DNA of 64,000 nt from Ramazzottius varieornatus (lineage: Eukaryota > Tardigrada > Eutardigrada > Parachela > Ramazzottiidae). The position numbers and the translations under genes were made by a program. Each line of letters opens with the position of its first letter. Within the stretch, counting starts at the first letter, position 1. Below are positions 1 through 11,123 of this stretch, piece by piece. The DNA lies in NCBI GenBank assembly GCA_001949185.1, contig BDGG01000005.1, positions 496,001-560,000 on the forward strand, read 5' to 3'. Under the pieces are notes generated by a model. The model was not told where the DNA came from. It did not search any database and saw only the letters and a program-made list of their open reading frames with translations.

Positions 1-3000
1 TGTCCGCATCTGGTCGATTGAAGGTCACCGTTAATATCGGCCTGTTTGTCTTAGGCATTCCCTGATGAACTACCTGAGTCTTTCATATTGCCTGATTTTG
101 ATCATTTGCGGGTTTGGGTTCCCGATTGCTGAATTGACGGCCGACAGCCTGGAGAATAACTACTACCAGGTAAATTGATGAAAGCCAACCGCAGCATTTT
201 GAAACCGGAAAGAAGGCACATGAAATTTGAATGGAGGTTTCTTTTTAGGCTTACTATATCTTCCTGTTTGGAATGGGACTAATCTATATGATATTCTCCT
301 ACATGTTCCTGGTAACGCCCATTCCCAAGCATCAAGAGATGGCGAAATCTTTCCGCAGATGGAAACGCAATATCAACAAGCAGAATTTCCGTGAACGGTT
401 CAACTCCATCCACGTCCCAACGGATCCTCCGCAAGCCACTTACACCAGCGCTGCCAGAGCGTCCAGTTTCTACCTTCGCATGGTAAGCTTGAGTCCCTCA
501 CTGTTATTCAACCGGCTTTTATAAGTACGGCGGTATGTCACTGGTGTGTTACCTTAGGACGCAGTCTTCTTTGGACTGGGTTCAATGGTATTTTCCGGCT
601 TTGAGTTCGGCCAGTTTTTCGAGTACCCGGAAGGATCGAGATGTCGCAACATCAGTGCTTTCGCTGTACCGGTCTTTCGGTTCTTCTTCACTTTCGCGCA
701 GCTGTATTTTTTATTCCTCAACATTCGAGTAAGATTTGAGCATTCATAATCTGTCCTATCTATTACTTCATCTAATAGTTTGTGTTTCTGCCATAGATCA
801 GGACGGACAAGTTCACGACCCTTACGCGTTTTGGCTTGATGCATGTGAGTTCTATTTGAAGCACGTGATCATGCAGGTTGTTCATATAAACAAACCGAAC
901 ACCAAGACAGTTCTTCCCATGGTTCAGCATTTTATTTTATTTGCTTTCAGATCCTGGGAACCAACATGGTTATTTGGGTAACAAGCCTGATTGAGGAAAC
1001 TAGTCATGCAGGTATACCAATGTTTGATTCCCAAACCCACATCAACCTGTTGCGGTCTCGAAAACATCACACCCAACTTCCGGTTCTGAATTATGATAAT
1101 TTTCTTATTATGGATAATCTTCCTTTGTACTTCATGAGTAATAAGCTTATCACTGTATCTGCACGTGTCCCATGGAATGACATAAGCCTTATTCTGTTCC
1201 AGTCGCGCATTATTCAAGCCCGGCAGAGCATGTCCTTTCCGGTGACCACCATGACGATCCTCATGGTCCTTCGACATATGAGATCGCCATCGGGGTGGAC
1301 CATAACATCTCGCAGGTTCTTGCCAGTCTCCTCCCTGAAAACTCTTCCCTGGATATCAGTAAGATGGGACTGGATGTTACGGGCGTCGTGGCGGATGAGA
1401 TTATGAATTCGTGTCGAAGAAAGAGTATGATTGGTCAAGTCCTACAACGGGTAAGTTCGCCAGCCTGTTCTAATTTCTATCCTAACTGACTACGAAAATC
1501 TTTCTTTCATTAGGCTGCACCGGTCTTGTATCCGTTCATTGTCGAGTATAGTTTGATATGCGCGGCGCTCATCTATGTATACTGGAGAAACATCGGCATT
1601 CTTATCGGACCCGGAAGGCGCATGTTCCGCCTTTCTCGTGAAGCCGCGTCTGGAATCATCATGGACGCGATCAATGATCTAGATTCGCATACCCACAAAC
1701 GACATCAATACACAGTCGATTGCAAGGGTGGGTTTTGTGGAGGCTGGGGAAAGCTGAACATAGTACCCTTTAACGACAGGGATATTTTAGGTTCGACCAA
1801 TGGGATGTTCATGGGAATTTTAACAATCGTTGCAATGGTCATCATGTGAGTATTTTAGATGTATTCCGAAGAAGCGTGAACGGAATAACAACTCGGTTCT
1901 TTCGTCTTGCAGTATGGTTCTGTTTTTCTTCTGGATCAGCCTGTCCAATTATAAGTTCTTAGCGGTCCTGGAAGTCTACATCTCCATCATCGTTCTCTAC
2001 ACGATGACCACAGTCGCTGTCGTCGTTGCCTTTATCAAATTACAAGACTTCCGCTTCGACGATCGTGTCGGGTCGACGCTCGACGATGTTCTACTGGTCA
2101 CCTCGCAAATGGGCGTGATAGTATTCAACCTGTTCATCATCATCTGCGGCCATCACAGAGCGAAGGCCAAAGACGAGGACCCACAGAAAGATGTCGCGGA
2201 TATTTTGGGCCTCACAGCTTCATCCATCGAGACCATCCAGGTACGTAAGCTGAGAAAATATGCAGCGAAAATCTCACGCACGATTAACAAGAAGAACGGT
2301 GCTAGAAAATGGAACCTCAGCAAACGAGCTCCACAATCGTTTTCCCATGTGGCGCATGCTTTCAGCCAGTGAAATCGCAAACGTGCGCCGTTTGAGGAAA
2401 CAATCTTGTCGAGTTTATTTGACCAGCTCCCAGCTGTTCTTATACCACGCATAATCTCTCGAAATCGTCCAAGCTCGGCATATTATTCATTGCTTTTTTT
2501 TATCTCATGAGTTTTCCAGAGTCTGTTCCAAACCATTTTCCTTTTGGATGCGTCAAGAAGGCGGCCTTACAAGCAGAGCCACATAGAAAAGCGACCTGGC
2601 CGAGAGCTAATTACATTTCTGCTAGTCACCAATTTTGGCATGTGGTTCTTGGACACTCTGGAGTCTTGGCGAAGACAACTTCATCCGGTAGGAATTTCTC
2701 GGTCAAACATTTCTAGTGAGTGTCGCAGATGCATGATTTGGTGATCTTGTTTTGTAGGTTCAGATTGAGTTCTTTGGCTTTTGGCCGGTAGGTCGAATAC
2801 CGATATATCGAATTTGCATTTCGTGAACCGCGACCATGACACTGAAAATTTCCATAACTTGTCAAAGCTTCCATCTGGTGTGTTCATATGACACTGTATC
2901 AACTAACGCTTCTTTTTCCCACAGTGGATTTTGATCACACATATCTCGATGCCATTGACAATTTTCTATCGCTTCCATTCCAGGTCAGTAAAAATCCAGA

Positions 3001-3083
3001 AAATTTTTCTTACATTTTTAATTTTTTTCTTTTTTAGTGTGGTGCTGTCAGAGATTTGGAAAAAGTCCTATAAGACGAAATGA
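1..3083 (+). CDS. Otop: Otopetrin proton channel, 5' partial
   Basis: Otopetrins are multi-pass plasma-membrane proton channels. Twelve coding exons are visible (55-169, 249-482, 558-728, 797-844, 951-1011, 1203-1450, 1514-1845, 1913-2240, 2520-2687, 2758-2787, 2925-2983, 3038-3083), giving about 612 residues, so only the N-terminus is missing. Family hallmarks in order: FGLGSMVFSGFEFGQFFE, TRFGLMH, LGTNMVIW, LYPFIVEYSLICAALIYVYW, and the C-terminal ITHISMPLTIFYRFHSS followed by LSEIWKKSYK. Many long hydrophobic stretches agree with the usual 12 membrane helices. The intron 2241-2519 holds a palindromic repeat. An AATAAA at 3142 lies 59 nt after the stop. Family assignment is secure; ion selectivity is not visible in the sequence. 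Confidence 0.93.
2300..2440. repeat. Palindromic MITE-like repeat, copy in otopetrin intron
   Basis: The inverted structure is centred on GTGGCGCA / TGCGCC, flanked outward by CAATCGTTTTCCC and GAGGAAACAATCTTGTCGAG arms and ending near an AGCTCC. The same architecture recurs at 4292, 12540, 34545 and 36350. It is non-coding. Confidence 0.65.
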
Positions 3084-3561
3084 CCTTCTGCGAGAGCCTT
3101 GACTGTTGTTTTTTCTCTTTCGAAGCGTCATGTGACTTTGGAATAAAATTATACCCGTCGAAGTTGCTTGACTGGCTGACCTGTTTCTGATGGACAATTG
3201 TTACGTGATTTACAAAGGTTTACTACAAGTTTCATTCTGTTACTGTGACACGAAAAACAACAAACAAAATGCTTTGAGGAAAACCACTTTGAAGTTTTGA
3301 GATCAAACGTAAATACCAGTACGAGTTTCTGGAAACTGATAAAGCGGTGGCTGTGACGTATTTTCGTCACAAAAATAAAATCTGCCCAAGAAAGTCGGTC
3401 AAACTTGAAACTTCAGGATATTGCAAGAAACCATCTTACTCCACGTACACAATATCTGAAACGAACACATTCGAAAGGAACCGAAAGGAAGTCAAGAGTA
3501 GATTCTGCACGAGTACCACGATACAGTTTCACACAACAGATCCTACCTTGAGTACTCTTTT
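3084..3561. other. Convergent 3' intergenic spacer
   Basis: This is the space between the 3' ends of the otopetrin (+) and lipase (-) genes. It has an AATAAA at 3142 that would serve otopetrin and no recognisable coding exon. It is expected to hold both 3' UTRs. Confidence 0.6.
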
Positions 3562-6500
3562 CTAATGAAGTACAGGTTCATCCAGACCAAAAAGTGAACG
3601 CAAACGTCGAATAGTCAGGGCATTTCCCTGACGAGCTTCCTCGCTAACCAGCAAGAAATTCAGGAACCCATGTGGGAGGTTAGACAGTAAGTCGAGTTGC
3701 ACGGCGTAACCGGCCTTCTTCAGGGCCTTCGCCATCTCGACGGAATCATCGAGGAACGGATCTAGGTGAGTGGCAATCAGACATACCGCTGGAAGAGCCC
3801 GCAGCATGACCTCATCAGCTTCCAGCGGGGATAGCAGCGGGTCATTCGCGGCTATTTTATCAAAGTTGTATCTCTTCAAAGGAGCGACCATCTTCGTCCA
3901 TGGCGCGTTAGGGTTTACGACAGAGTTGGAGCGCTGTCGAGCGGGACTGGGTCTAGACTGTAAGAGAGATTCGGCGGTGTCGGCCACGAAGCTGTAACTA
4001 CGGTTTGCGGCGTTGGTGGCTCGCTGGATCCCATGAGACACACGAGATGTCACCGGCTTGGTAAATGACAGAATGTCTTGTGCGGAAGGAATAACGAAGG
4101 GGAAGCGATTTTGACTCGTGCGTGTGCTGTCGCTGTTGACTGGTTTGTCATCGTTAAACTGTAGTTTCAGCTGGTCCTCTGAAGCAGAGTCAGGGATCGA
4201 CTCCATCTCTTCAACACCTACGTAAAAAAACGTTGATCATAGCCGCGTCATGCCTAACATAATCGAGAGGTCAGCAATCGAAAGGTCCAGGATGATCAAG
4301 ATCATTATTTTAAGTGGCGCATTCTTCCAGCCAATAATAATGAAAACGTGTGCCACTGTGAGATATCAATCTTGTACGTTTCGTTTGCCAGCATCCTTGA
4401 TATAGCACTTGACGTGAGCGAGAGGACAAAAACAAGGAGACAGGCTCTACAAAAATACCTCTCAGCTCTGACGGGCTCATGCGATCCCAGCTGCCCTGCG
4501 ACTCGCCCGACGGCGTGGAGTCATCCGAGCCTGTAGGTTCATCTGCTTCAGTTACTGCGTCTTCCATGACGACGTGTTCGGGCAGTCCAGCGTAAGCAGC
4601 TAGACATCTCGTCAGGATCCCTAAAAACAACTCTCAGCGAGAAGACTAAAAAGGCTGCGGTAGTTCGTGCAAGTGCGGATGGCAAAGAGAAAGTCACCTA
4701 TGGGGATGAGAGGGTCCATGAGTGAAATGACCCGGCTAGGGCTAGGCGTATACCGCGTAAATAACGGCGCGTACAAAGCCAGGATACCGTCAGGCATGCG
4801 AATGGACTGGGCGAAAGCTTGAAACGCCACTCCGAAGACGAGGTTCCCGCCGGCTGAATCGCCCACCAACACGATCTTCTTGCCAGTCCAGCCCAGCTTA
4901 TGAGCGTATCTGAGAGCCCAGCAGTACGCGTAGAAGGTTTCTTCGACAGCTCGAGGATAAGGTCCTTCTGGTGCGAGGGTGTAGTCGACCGACAGAATGG
5001 GGATCTGTAGGTGGTCGGCCCACTCGCGCAGATAAAGATCGCACGCTTTGCTCGACTAAAAAATACAGAATAAAAAGGCTTTTGTAAAACAAATTTACCT
5101 GTCCAAAATTCATCTGTCTGTTGTTTGCTTGGATATTCTGTAGAAGCGTTCTTACCTGTGCCACGAAGCCTCCACCATGAGCGTGGAAGAGAAGATAGTC
5201 GGACTTGGGCAGCACGCGACTGGGTAGCTTGTACGACTTGACGGTATCGTTGGCATCAATGAAGAGCTGACCTTCGCGGATACGAGTAGACAGTAGGCGA
5301 ACCATTAAGGGACGTTCGCCGATATGGGCAGACGGAGGCTTGATGAAGACTTCTTCCTCCATCTCGCCTTCGTTCAGTGCAATCTACAACAGCAGTCACG
5401 TTCAAGGCTAAGGCCCGATGCAAAGTACAGAATGCTACTCCTTACTTTGGGTAAGGTGAAAGACTCGGGCTCGATCAGGATCTCTCTATTGAGATCGGCT
5501 TTCGGCAGCATCCACCAATGTACAGGCTCGAAAAACCTCGACTCCGACACACTCCAGAAGGCTTTGCAGAATGTAATGTCGAGCTCTCTTGTTGAAGTCA
5601 CCAACGCCTGGGCTTTTAACTCGGGATCCATTATGAACTTCCGGGACGCCAGGAGATTCGAACCGAGGTACTTGAGCGCTTCAGGACCTGAACGAAAACA
5701 AATTAGTGAAAACATACTCGCAAATATTCTCAACGATAAATGAAATTTAACCTGAACCAGGGTTCTCCAACTCCAACGACTGATATTTCTCCGCGAAAGT
5801 AGCCAGTGCTGTAGTGATTGTATGCAAAGCTGCTCGGATGGAGGGACAAACATGGAAGGCAGTGCACGACCCAAAGAAGCACGTCTGGTCGAGCGTTTCC
5901 ACTCTCAACAGCCAGTCTTCCAGCAAATCCGAGTTATCATCGTCCGAGGTATTACCCGGAAACAGATCGTGTGTCCCAGCTGCCACTTCCACATCGATCA
6001 TCCGCTCTGTGTACTTCAGCATAGCGCGTAGAGTCCCCAGAACCTCCACATAATTTCTGATATCCGTCAGAGAACTATGTACTCTAAAATGGAACTTCTC
6101 TCGGTTGTTCCGCATGTAAACGTTGGCTTCGAGCAGTTTGACGACACATGCATCGACGATCTGCAAGAGACTTCGGTAGCCATTGCCTTCAACTCCGGGG
6201 AAGTCGAACAATGGCGCGGTTTCAGCGAGTCGTGCTGCGGACTGTTCCACTTCCGGAATATGGACAGACATGACTCGAAGGACGGCCGTGAGCTCGAGGA
6301 ATCTTTCATCGGGTTCGGAGGCAGCGGATATGTGGCCTTGGTAGTACGAAGCATTATCTTTTCCGAGGGAGAGTAGGTAGTACAAAAGGTTACTGCGAGA
6401 GGCCGATGATGTCTTCATTGTGCTTGGTGGATGTTCAGCTTGTTCAGGAACTCCACAGCGAGTTCGCTCGGCTTCTGAAGTGAAGGAGGACAAGTCCATG

Positions 6501-6562
6501 GTCGAAGAGGCGAATCGAGAGAAGGCGAAGGACAGAATCGTGTCTACAGCTTTTCGAAACAT
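3562..6562 (-). CDS. LIPE: Hormone-sensitive lipase
   Basis: Cytosolic neutral lipase that hydrolyses di- and triacylglycerols and other esters. Six exons (6562-5752, 5687-5446, 5383-5156, 5055-4698, 4620-4459, 4217-3562) give 818 residues. The first ~270 residues match the HSL N-terminal domain. The alpha/beta-hydrolase part shows the oxyanion-hole motif HGGG (HAHGGGFV), the nucleophile elbow GDSAGGN, LMDPLIP, and the catalytic Asp/His region LDPFLDDSVEMAKAL with DLLSNLPHGFLNF. A Ser/Glu-rich insert (SDDSTPSGESQGSWDR and following) sits where vertebrate HSL has its phosphorylated regulatory module. The start is the ATG at 6562, since the open frame upstream has only a GTG. The intron 4218-4458 contains a copy of the palindromic repeat. 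Confidence 0.93.
4292..4405. repeat. Palindromic MITE-like repeat, copy in lipase intron
   Basis: It shares TTATTTTAAGTGGCGCA, TTCCAG and GTGCCAC with the copy at 36350, then a CAATCTTGTACGTTTCGTTTG tail. It lies wholly in the lipase intron 4218-4458. Confidence 0.6.
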
Positions 6563-7665
6563 TTTCAGGCTGTAAAACACATTGAGTTAACGCTTGACGA
6601 CGATGAGGGAATTCACCCATACAGTAATTTAGCTGGATCAATACCATCTGGTGTCTTCCGTAGGAACGCGGGACACTACTCTCCGGACTCGATCCATTTG
6701 TTGTGGTGCAGCCTTGCAGCAAGCCTCCAGATTATAATCGATGACTTGGTGTAAGCCTTCCATTCCCAGCGTCTTTCAGGCTCGGCGCAGCGCGTGCGAT
6801 GAATACTTCGGTATAAAGTTCAATGTCACTACACAGAAAGATCGATAACGATGGTGTGACGTCTCACCAGCTGACAAGTACTTTCTCGATCGTTTCCAAC
6901 TAGTTTAATAGTAATATATGATACTGCCGTACGACATCTCTACCCACCTAGGTCTCTTCGCGCAACGCCATTGTCGATGAACACACGAACGTTACGGAAC
7001 GTACAACTGGTTCTGCTGTCCACAGAATTATCGGACATACCATGCCTTCCGTCCAGATCAAGGTGATACGATGATCGGCGACGTATTCCTATCAAGCTAG
7101 GGATGTTCCAGGTAAGACGAGGTTGGCGAGAATCCACAATGCAACGAAGTGAACGAACATGGCCACTCAGTGGCTGACAATGGGCAGTGTCTAACGTCTG
7201 ATAAAAAGTTCGGATCGGAAATACCAATGCAGAATTCAAATTTTAGAACATGCTACAGCCGATTCCCATATTTGCGAATTGAACAGAGGCAACAAGTCGA
7301 AGGCCTGGCCGCGGTTCGGTTCGGCGCGCATTGTTTGCGCAATGGTGTGCTCACGAACGATCTATTCAGCCTAACCGACCAGCCGGACAATCCGACCGGC
7401 CAGAAGGAAGGGACCACGTGTAAATCAGATTCAAACAAACAGTTACTGTACTGATTTCACTGAACCTGCAGTTAGGCGTTTTGATTCAATCGAGCTTCCT
7501 CCAAAGTCGAGTCATCTTTATTCGCATCCGTTCTGTCCCTCTGTTTTGGATGCACTGAGACAGCATGCAGTACGCCGTTGGAGCTTTTGAAGCGACGCGG
7601 TAGAACTGGGAAGGAATACGTCAGGAAGCTCTCCAGACGGATATCGAAAATATTGATACTTCACC
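6563..7665. other. Divergent upstream region, lipase and beta-galactosidase
   Basis: About 1.1 kb lies between the start codons of two divergently transcribed genes. I see no conserved protein in any frame. It presumably holds both promoters and 5' UTRs. No RNA gene or clear repeat was recognised. Confidence 0.5.
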
Positions 7666-10600
7666 ATGCGTAGTCTGCGTACTGCATCGCTCCTGCTGTC
7701 CATCGGAATACTGCTTGCAGTCGCCGTAAGTACATCTCTGATTCTCTTAGCAGCACTGTGTACAGTATCATTTTTATCCCTGCTTAGTGCTTATTAAATA
7801 GGATGTCCCTCGAGACTTCCGGTATGACGAAAGTACCGGCTTTCCAGGGATCAGAACCTGTGTTAAATGTAGGTTCTAGCAGTGAGCTGAGTTTACTTCC
7901 CTGTTACAGGATGGTCGTTGGCAAGAAGAAGAAGAAGTAAACAAGAGGCCGTCGTTCACGGTCGGGAAGAACACGTTCCTCAGAGATGGACAACCATTTC
8001 AGCTCATTTCCGGTACGATCCACTATTGGCGTCATTTGCCGGAATACTGGGAAGACACGTTCAGTAAAATGCGAGCAGCCGGCCTGAATGCGCTCCAGAC
8101 GTAGGTGCTGTTGAGGAGAGTTCTCGTAGTATCCGCTCCGAGAGTGTTGCGCGGTTAAACTGGTTCTGACTGTTTCAGGTACATAAACTGGAACATGCAC
8201 GAGCCGGAACCCGAAGAGTATACCTTCGAAGGGGTCCTCGATATCCGGAAGTACTTTCAGCTGGCTCAGAAGTACGGTATGGTGGTCATTCTACGCCCAG
8301 GACCCTTCATCGACGCCGAAGTGGATTTTGTACGTGATAACTGCAACGATGAATTTGTTTATACAGGATTTTCAGCTCACGAAGCTGACTGAATGTTGTC
8401 TCTGGCTGTAGGGCGGATTCCCGTACTGGCTGCTGCGAATGAATTCGACAATGAAGTTACGAACAAGCGATCCCTCTTACCTGCAATACGTTGAAAGATG
8501 GTATCGTAAAGTACTTCCCATGCTTAGGGACCTAACATATGCGAATGGAGGACCAATTATCACCGCACAGGTACGTAACTTGGGAGATGCACTTCAATGG
8601 GTGGCCAGGCGTAAACCAGAGAGACATTTCTGCATCAGCTGGTACACATGAGTGGTTTCCTGGTAGGTTGAGAATGAGTACGGAAGTTACCCAGCTTGCG
8701 ACAAGAAGTACAAAGAGTTTTTACGAAACTTGATGATTGAGCTTCTCGGGGACGATGTCGTTCTACTCACGACAGACGGATGTGGCGACGGGATGCTCAA
8801 GTGTGGAACTGTCGATGACGTTCTTGCCACGTGCGATTTTGGAGCAGGTCCAGAGAACCGTTTTGGTCTTCCGCGTTCCGCTCCGGATGTAACGCAGTAC
8901 TCTTTTGGACAGGTGGCGATGTCAAGGAAAGCTTCAAGATTCTAAGGAAATACAACCCCGAAGGACCTCTGCTGAACTCCGAATTTTACCCAGGGTGGGC
9001 TTATTGCTTCATTGGAGACCAGTAAGACTGTTTGATTGTCATTCAGTCTATACAGTATACTGATGTTGTAGGTGGATTGACCATTGGGGATATGAATGGA
9101 ATACCGTAGATACTCAAGATGTACTGGATACGATCCAAGGCATGCGTGCGATGAATGCTTCATTCAACATTTACCCTATCCGAGGAGGAACCAACTTCGG
9201 GTACGTTGCTGCATCTATTCTACACTTTTTCTGGCTTCCTGTGTCGATTACCGCGATTCATTTGCTAAATCACTTGTCAATACGTAGGTTCGTGGCCGGA
9301 TCGAACTTAGGAGATGACTTCCAGCCTGTTACAACAAGCTATGATTTCGACGCTCCGCTGAACGAAGCGGGGGACCCTACGGAAAAATACTATCGCGTTC
9401 GGAAACTTTTAGCAAAGGTTCGTAGGAGTTCAAATCCTCCACGCACAAGTAAAACATGCTCCATTATGCCGTTTGACTTGCACAGTATGTACCACTTCCG
9501 CCGGGACCAGCGCCAAAGCCCAGTCCGAAAGGCGAATACGGAGAAGTCCAGGTGTCTTTCGTCGGCTCTGTGTTTGACCATTTGAAAGATCTGAGGTCAG
9601 AAGGACCTGTCAAATCCGTCCTTCCCATGTCTTTTGAAACTCTGAAGCAGGCCTACGGGTTCGTGTTGTACCGCACGAAGATCCCGGGGAGGTTTCGCGA
9701 CCCGGCTAAGCTCAGCATACCCGGCTTGAGGGACCGCGGAATCGTTTTCGTCGATCAGGTATAGTTTTCGCATAGAAGCTACAGTTTCCATAAATGAATT
9801 ATTCATACCTCATGTATAACGAAAACGTGTTGTAGTTTGTTATCTTCAGGAACCGCGGGGTATTTTGAGCCGAACGCAGTTGACTTACGATATGCCTATT
9901 ATCGTGGAACCCAATGACACTCTGGACATTCTGGTCCATAACGAAGGACGTATCTGCTATGGTCAAGGTACGTGGACTTATATTACTCACCATGGTTAGG
10001 ATTCGTGATTAAAATGGAAGTTTTTCACTTCCACAAAGGTATTAGCGATATGAAAGGGATTTTGGGGAATGTTACACTCAACAAGAAGGTACTTCTCAAC
10101 TGGGAGATGTTCCCACTGGATCTTCCTAACTTCCCCGAAGTGGATGCTACGCCCTTCGGATATGACCAACAAGACTACTCCGCAGCATCCGATAGTAAAG
10201 TGTCGGGTTTCTACTCCGGAAAGTTTGTGGTTGAACGAGTCTTCGACACTTTCCTTCTGGTTAAAGGATGGACGAATGTAAGTAGAAGTTCCCCTATCGG
10301 ATGTTTTCCCATGCTTGTCAGCTAGATTTTTTCACCGGAATGTTCACTGAAATTTTTCACCCTCGTAGGGTTATGCTTTCATCAACGGACACAATTTGGG
10401 TCGGTATTGGCCCGTGCAAGGACCACAGGTATACTTTGTCGAAATATCTTTGGCAAGATAGCGGAAGTTCGCTCTTTGTGTCTTCCGCTTGTTCATATAA
10501 TCTCTCTGAACACGTTGTGATTGGCATCTTCGTTGTCTTTACAGCAAACACTCTACGTTCCGCGGGTTTATCTCAAAAAAGGATCTAACAATGTTATCGA

Positions 10601-10739
10601 ACTTTTCGAGCTGGAACGAGCACCCTGCGTCTCCGATGACACTTGTGTTGTCAGGTTCGTGGGTCAGCCTTTCCTGAACGGCACGGTGCCTCAACGCAGA
10701 CACAAGCAGGCAAAACCACTTTTCAAACGCGGCCACTAA
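7666..10739 (+). CDS. Secreted/lysosomal beta-galactosidase, GH35
   Basis: Hydrolyses terminal beta-galactosides. Fourteen exons (7666-7725, 7802-7861, 7910-8100, 8179-8329, 8412-8570, 8667-8847, 8913-9021, 9072-9200, 9288-9417, 9486-9758, 9850-9967, 10039-10277, 10369-10428, 10545-10739) give 684 residues. Exon 1 is a signal peptide (MRSLRTASLLLSIGILLAVA). GH35 signatures: ISGTIHYWR, INWNMHEPEP, the acid/base Glu in VENEYGSY, VVLLTTDG, the nucleophile Glu in LLNSEFYPGW, WIDHWG, RGGTNFGF and SYDFDAPLNEAGD. The C-terminal jelly-roll part is present (KGWTNGYAFINGHNLGRYWP). The end of exon 2 uses an unusual GTTAAA donor and is the least certain junction. It resembles animal GLB1/GLB1L, but orthology within that group is not resolved. 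Confidence 0.92.
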
Positions 10740-11123
10740 CCAGCCTAAGCGAATATTCGGTTTATGGTTCTGAAATGTGGTCAAGCACGGTGAAACTCTG
10801 TGCCGATTCGAATGCCCAAAACATGATCCCAGATGGCCAACAAAATGCCTCGCGTGAAAGACACGTGTTGTTTTTCCTCTGTACTTTATGAATTTGTTGT
10901 AGAAGTATAACTATGCTCGTATTGCCTTCCTGTTTTATGTCAATTTTACCGGTACTGTTTATAAAAATCTCAAATTGGTCTCGGGTTCAAAGTCAAGAAG
11001 AATAGGCTCAAATTTCAGCGCTAAAAAATCACAGTCACTTCGGCCATGGTAGAAGATGGTTTTCTCACCGAGTTTCGGCAGCGCATCAATAGAACGTAAG
11101 CGAAGAAAGACTCATTCCGTCAT
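10740..11123. other. Convergent 3' spacer
   Basis: This 384 bp between the beta-galactosidase and VPS41 stop codons has no supported gene. It is expected to contain the two 3' UTRs. Confidence 0.5.

Noticed and set aside
4621-4697. Reading through MDPLIPIGDFLFAIRTC in the lipase
   Set aside because: Extending this frame would leave an impossible 11-nt intron. The GTGACT donor after IPIG restores the conserved family sequence, so 4621-4697 is an intron.
9418-9485. tRNA T-loop-like sequence GTTCAAATCC inside a beta-galactosidase intron
   Set aside because: Only a partial T-arm is present, with no acceptor, D or anticodon arms around it.
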